Positions 62,322-64,000 of a stretch of 64,000 nt of DNA are shown here, in pieces. The position numbers and the translations under genes are program-made. The stretch's first letter is position 1, and each line of letters begins with the position of its first letter. Origin of the DNA: Rhizophagus irregularis (Eukaryota > Glomeromycota > Glomeromycetes > Glomerales > Glomeraceae); assembly GCF_026210795.1 (NCBI RefSeq), contig NC_089444.1, forward strand, positions 4,640,501 through 4,704,500, written 5' to 3'. The notes under the pieces are model-generated. The model saw only the letters and a list, made by a program, of their open reading frames with translations, was not told the origin of the DNA and ran no database searches.

Positions 62322-64000
62322 ATGGATGAAATTTTCGTAGAAATCGACGATAAAAAAGAAATTGATAGTGATATTGATAAATATAATAATAACATAATTT
62401 ATAACGATGAAAAACCACATCATGGTAAGCCAATTACTATGATAGAAGTATCACCAAATGGAAGTTATTTTGTTACTTATAGTAAAAAAGACCGTTCAAT
62501 TGTTGGTTGGAATGTTGATTATGAAAATGAAGGACCACTTAAACCAGAAATAAACCATTGTCATATCATTCATTACTATTATAACGTCAACATAAATATA
62601 AGCGTTTCCAATAATAAAAAAATCGCATATATTTATGATAACAGATTAAGTATGAAATAATAATTTGAATTATTTGATCATGCGTGCACTATTTAATTCT
62701 GACAACTTATTAATTATTTTTTTTTTATATTTTATCAGCAATAATCGATATGAACAATAATCAGAAAATTAAATTAAAATTTACAAGGTTATGTAAAAAT
62801 TATCATTATTGTACCTTTAATTTAAAAGATGAATTTATTTTTTGTAGTGATGTTATTATTGCTGCGGATGGTGATTTTTTACGTCAAAAAATTATCTGGA
62901 TTTATTCTACACAAACTAAAAATAACAAATGGGAGTGTAAAAAAATTTACAAGTTACCCAGAAATTTTGAACTTATTAGTATATCAAAATATGATCAAGT
63001 TTATTTATTTTCAAAGAGTTACATTTACTTATGGAATATTTCTACTGAAAAAAGTATAAAAATATTTATTAATAAGAAAACGATCGAGGTAATAAAATAC
63101 TTTAAAATTATTATTATTAAAACTACTATATTGTTTTATAATTAACTAATTCTACACTTCAGGCCGAGATTAACAAGTCCTATATTAGAATTTCTAGCAA
63201 TGAAAAGTTCATGTGTCTAAGGATCAATGATAAAATTATTATTTATTTAATTGAATTGGAAATTCCTATCGTTACTTTAAATAATGGTATTGTATTTAAT
63301 TATTATATATATACTATTAAGCTATGTTAATTATTGTTTATACTGAATATAATTTTCAATTTAGGTATTCAACTATATAATTTTATTAGTAACGTTGATT
63401 ACACTTTTTTATATCTTTTATTACTACCTTTATTAAGCAATGAAATTCGGGATTTAACTATGAAATATTGTTGGAAAGAATATACTGACCATTTACAAAA
63501 GAATGATCTATCGCAAAATGAAAATCAATCTAAAAATCTTCCAATTCATCCATTTCTATTTGATATCAAGTACGCGTTTGGAATTCTAAACGGATACGTT
63601 TGGCAGTTTAAACTTGAAGAAACGATTTTAAAAATGAATTCGTCGTTAAATGAATCAAATAATGAAATTATTGAAAGCTTGGATTATGATTCTAAGAAAA
63701 TCAACAAGGAATCATATGAACACATAAATATTCATTTATTTGATTCATATATGGGTTCTATACACGAATCTTTTAAAGAAATCGTATCCGAATATGATCA
63801 GAAAAATGTAGCAGAAGGAATGGTAGAAGATAAAAAAAACTTAACGAAAGAAGTAGAAATTATATCCAAACATAATCAGATATTTGAAGCAGAAGGTAAG
63901 GAAGAAGATAAAAAAAACTTAATGAAAGAAGTAGAAACTATATCCAAACATGATCAAATAAATGTAGCAGAAGGAAAGGAAGAAGATAAAAAAAACTTAA
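62322..64000 (+). CDS. WD40-like propeller protein, 5' part (runs off the window)
   Basis: Exons 62322-62649, 62739-63088, 63163-63286 and 63365-beyond 64000 join in frame. The protein opens MDEIFVEIDDKKE, then shows propeller-like blades: PITMIEVSPNGSYFVTYS...SIVGWNVD, NISVSNNKKIAYIYD, NYHYCTFNLKDEFIF, IWIYSTQTKNNKW, LISISKYDQVYLFSKSYIYLWNI and YIRISSNEKFMCLRI. Then come LPLLSNEIRDLTMKYCW and FDIKYAFGILNGYVWQFKLEE. This matches a large Rhizophagus family of divergent WD40 proteins. Near the window edge (63772-64000) a charged 26-residue unit (KHNQIFEAEGKEEDKKNL) is repeated about three times, an unusual in-frame tandem insertion. The remaining exons lie outside the window. Confidence 0.75.
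63772..64000 (+). repeat. 78 bp in-frame tandem repeat inside the WD40-like gene
   Basis: Three units of 78 bases contain GAAGTAGAAA(T/C)TATATCCAA and GAAGATAAAAAAAACTTAA. The first is more diverged, and the third is cut by the window end. The translated unit is highly charged and probably helical (EVE.ISKH.Q...AEGKEEDKKNL). Confidence 0.75.

Overview
The window looks like nuclear DNA of an arbuscular mycorrhizal fungus of the Rhizophagus/Glomeromycotina type. It is very AT-rich, has many short spliceosomal introns (about 60-120 bp) and is loaded with inverted-repeat elements. Its proteins belong to families greatly expanded in those fungi: TKL-like kinases with CxxC...WCxxC leaders and FEWIPYNQF-type linkers, BTB-TLDc proteins, WD40-like propellers and Myb/SANT proteins. 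The taxon is inferred from recognised families and base composition; no search was run.

Layout. 1-4979 (+): 3' part of a kinase gene made of tandem near-identical exons; it looks damaged (two nonsense exons, one lost splice donor). 4980-11925: its 3' flank, broken up by inverted-repeat elements, a pogo/mariner-like MITE and a kinase relic. 11926-16901 (+): tandem array of three four-TM genes, the first decayed. 17700-18400: inverted repeat. 18886-24386: Myb/SANT-like pseudogene (-) split by a 4.38 kb element with long GC-rich terminal inverted repeats and a 6-7 bp target duplication; another inverted-repeat element sits inside it. 25277-25883 (-): secreted ML-domain lipid-binding protein. 27497-27988 (-): unrecognised ORF with one nonsense codon. 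28890-34415: repeats, including a truncated retroelement with target duplication. 34416-35846 (-): seven-TM receptor with Ste3-like features. 39999-40213: MITE. 40943-41143 (+): small secreted peptide. 42011-43786 (+): FAD-dependent monooxygenase. 47900-49408 (+): BTB-BACK-TLDc protein. 52252-57017 (+): intact nine-exon paralog of the first kinase gene. 58272-61518 (-): twelve-exon protein with two degenerate kinase domains. 62322-64000 (+): start of a WD40-like gene running off the window.

The most unusual feature is the pair of kinase genes (1-4979 and 52252-57017). A single phase-0/phase-0 exon of about 360-400 bp, with its intron, has been copied in tandem at a period near 0.45-0.5 kb. 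Each exon starts in kinase helix C/strands beta4-beta5 and ends right after the helix-C Glu of the next N-lobe. Splicing consecutive exons therefore builds a chain of kinase N-lobes, most with a degraded glycine loop, followed by one terminal kinase domain. In the intact copy this gives a predicted protein of 1317 residues.

All spliced models were built by hand from GT/AG sites, frame continuity and family similarity; exon edges need RNA-seq confirmation. No convincing tRNA, rRNA or CRISPR was seen.
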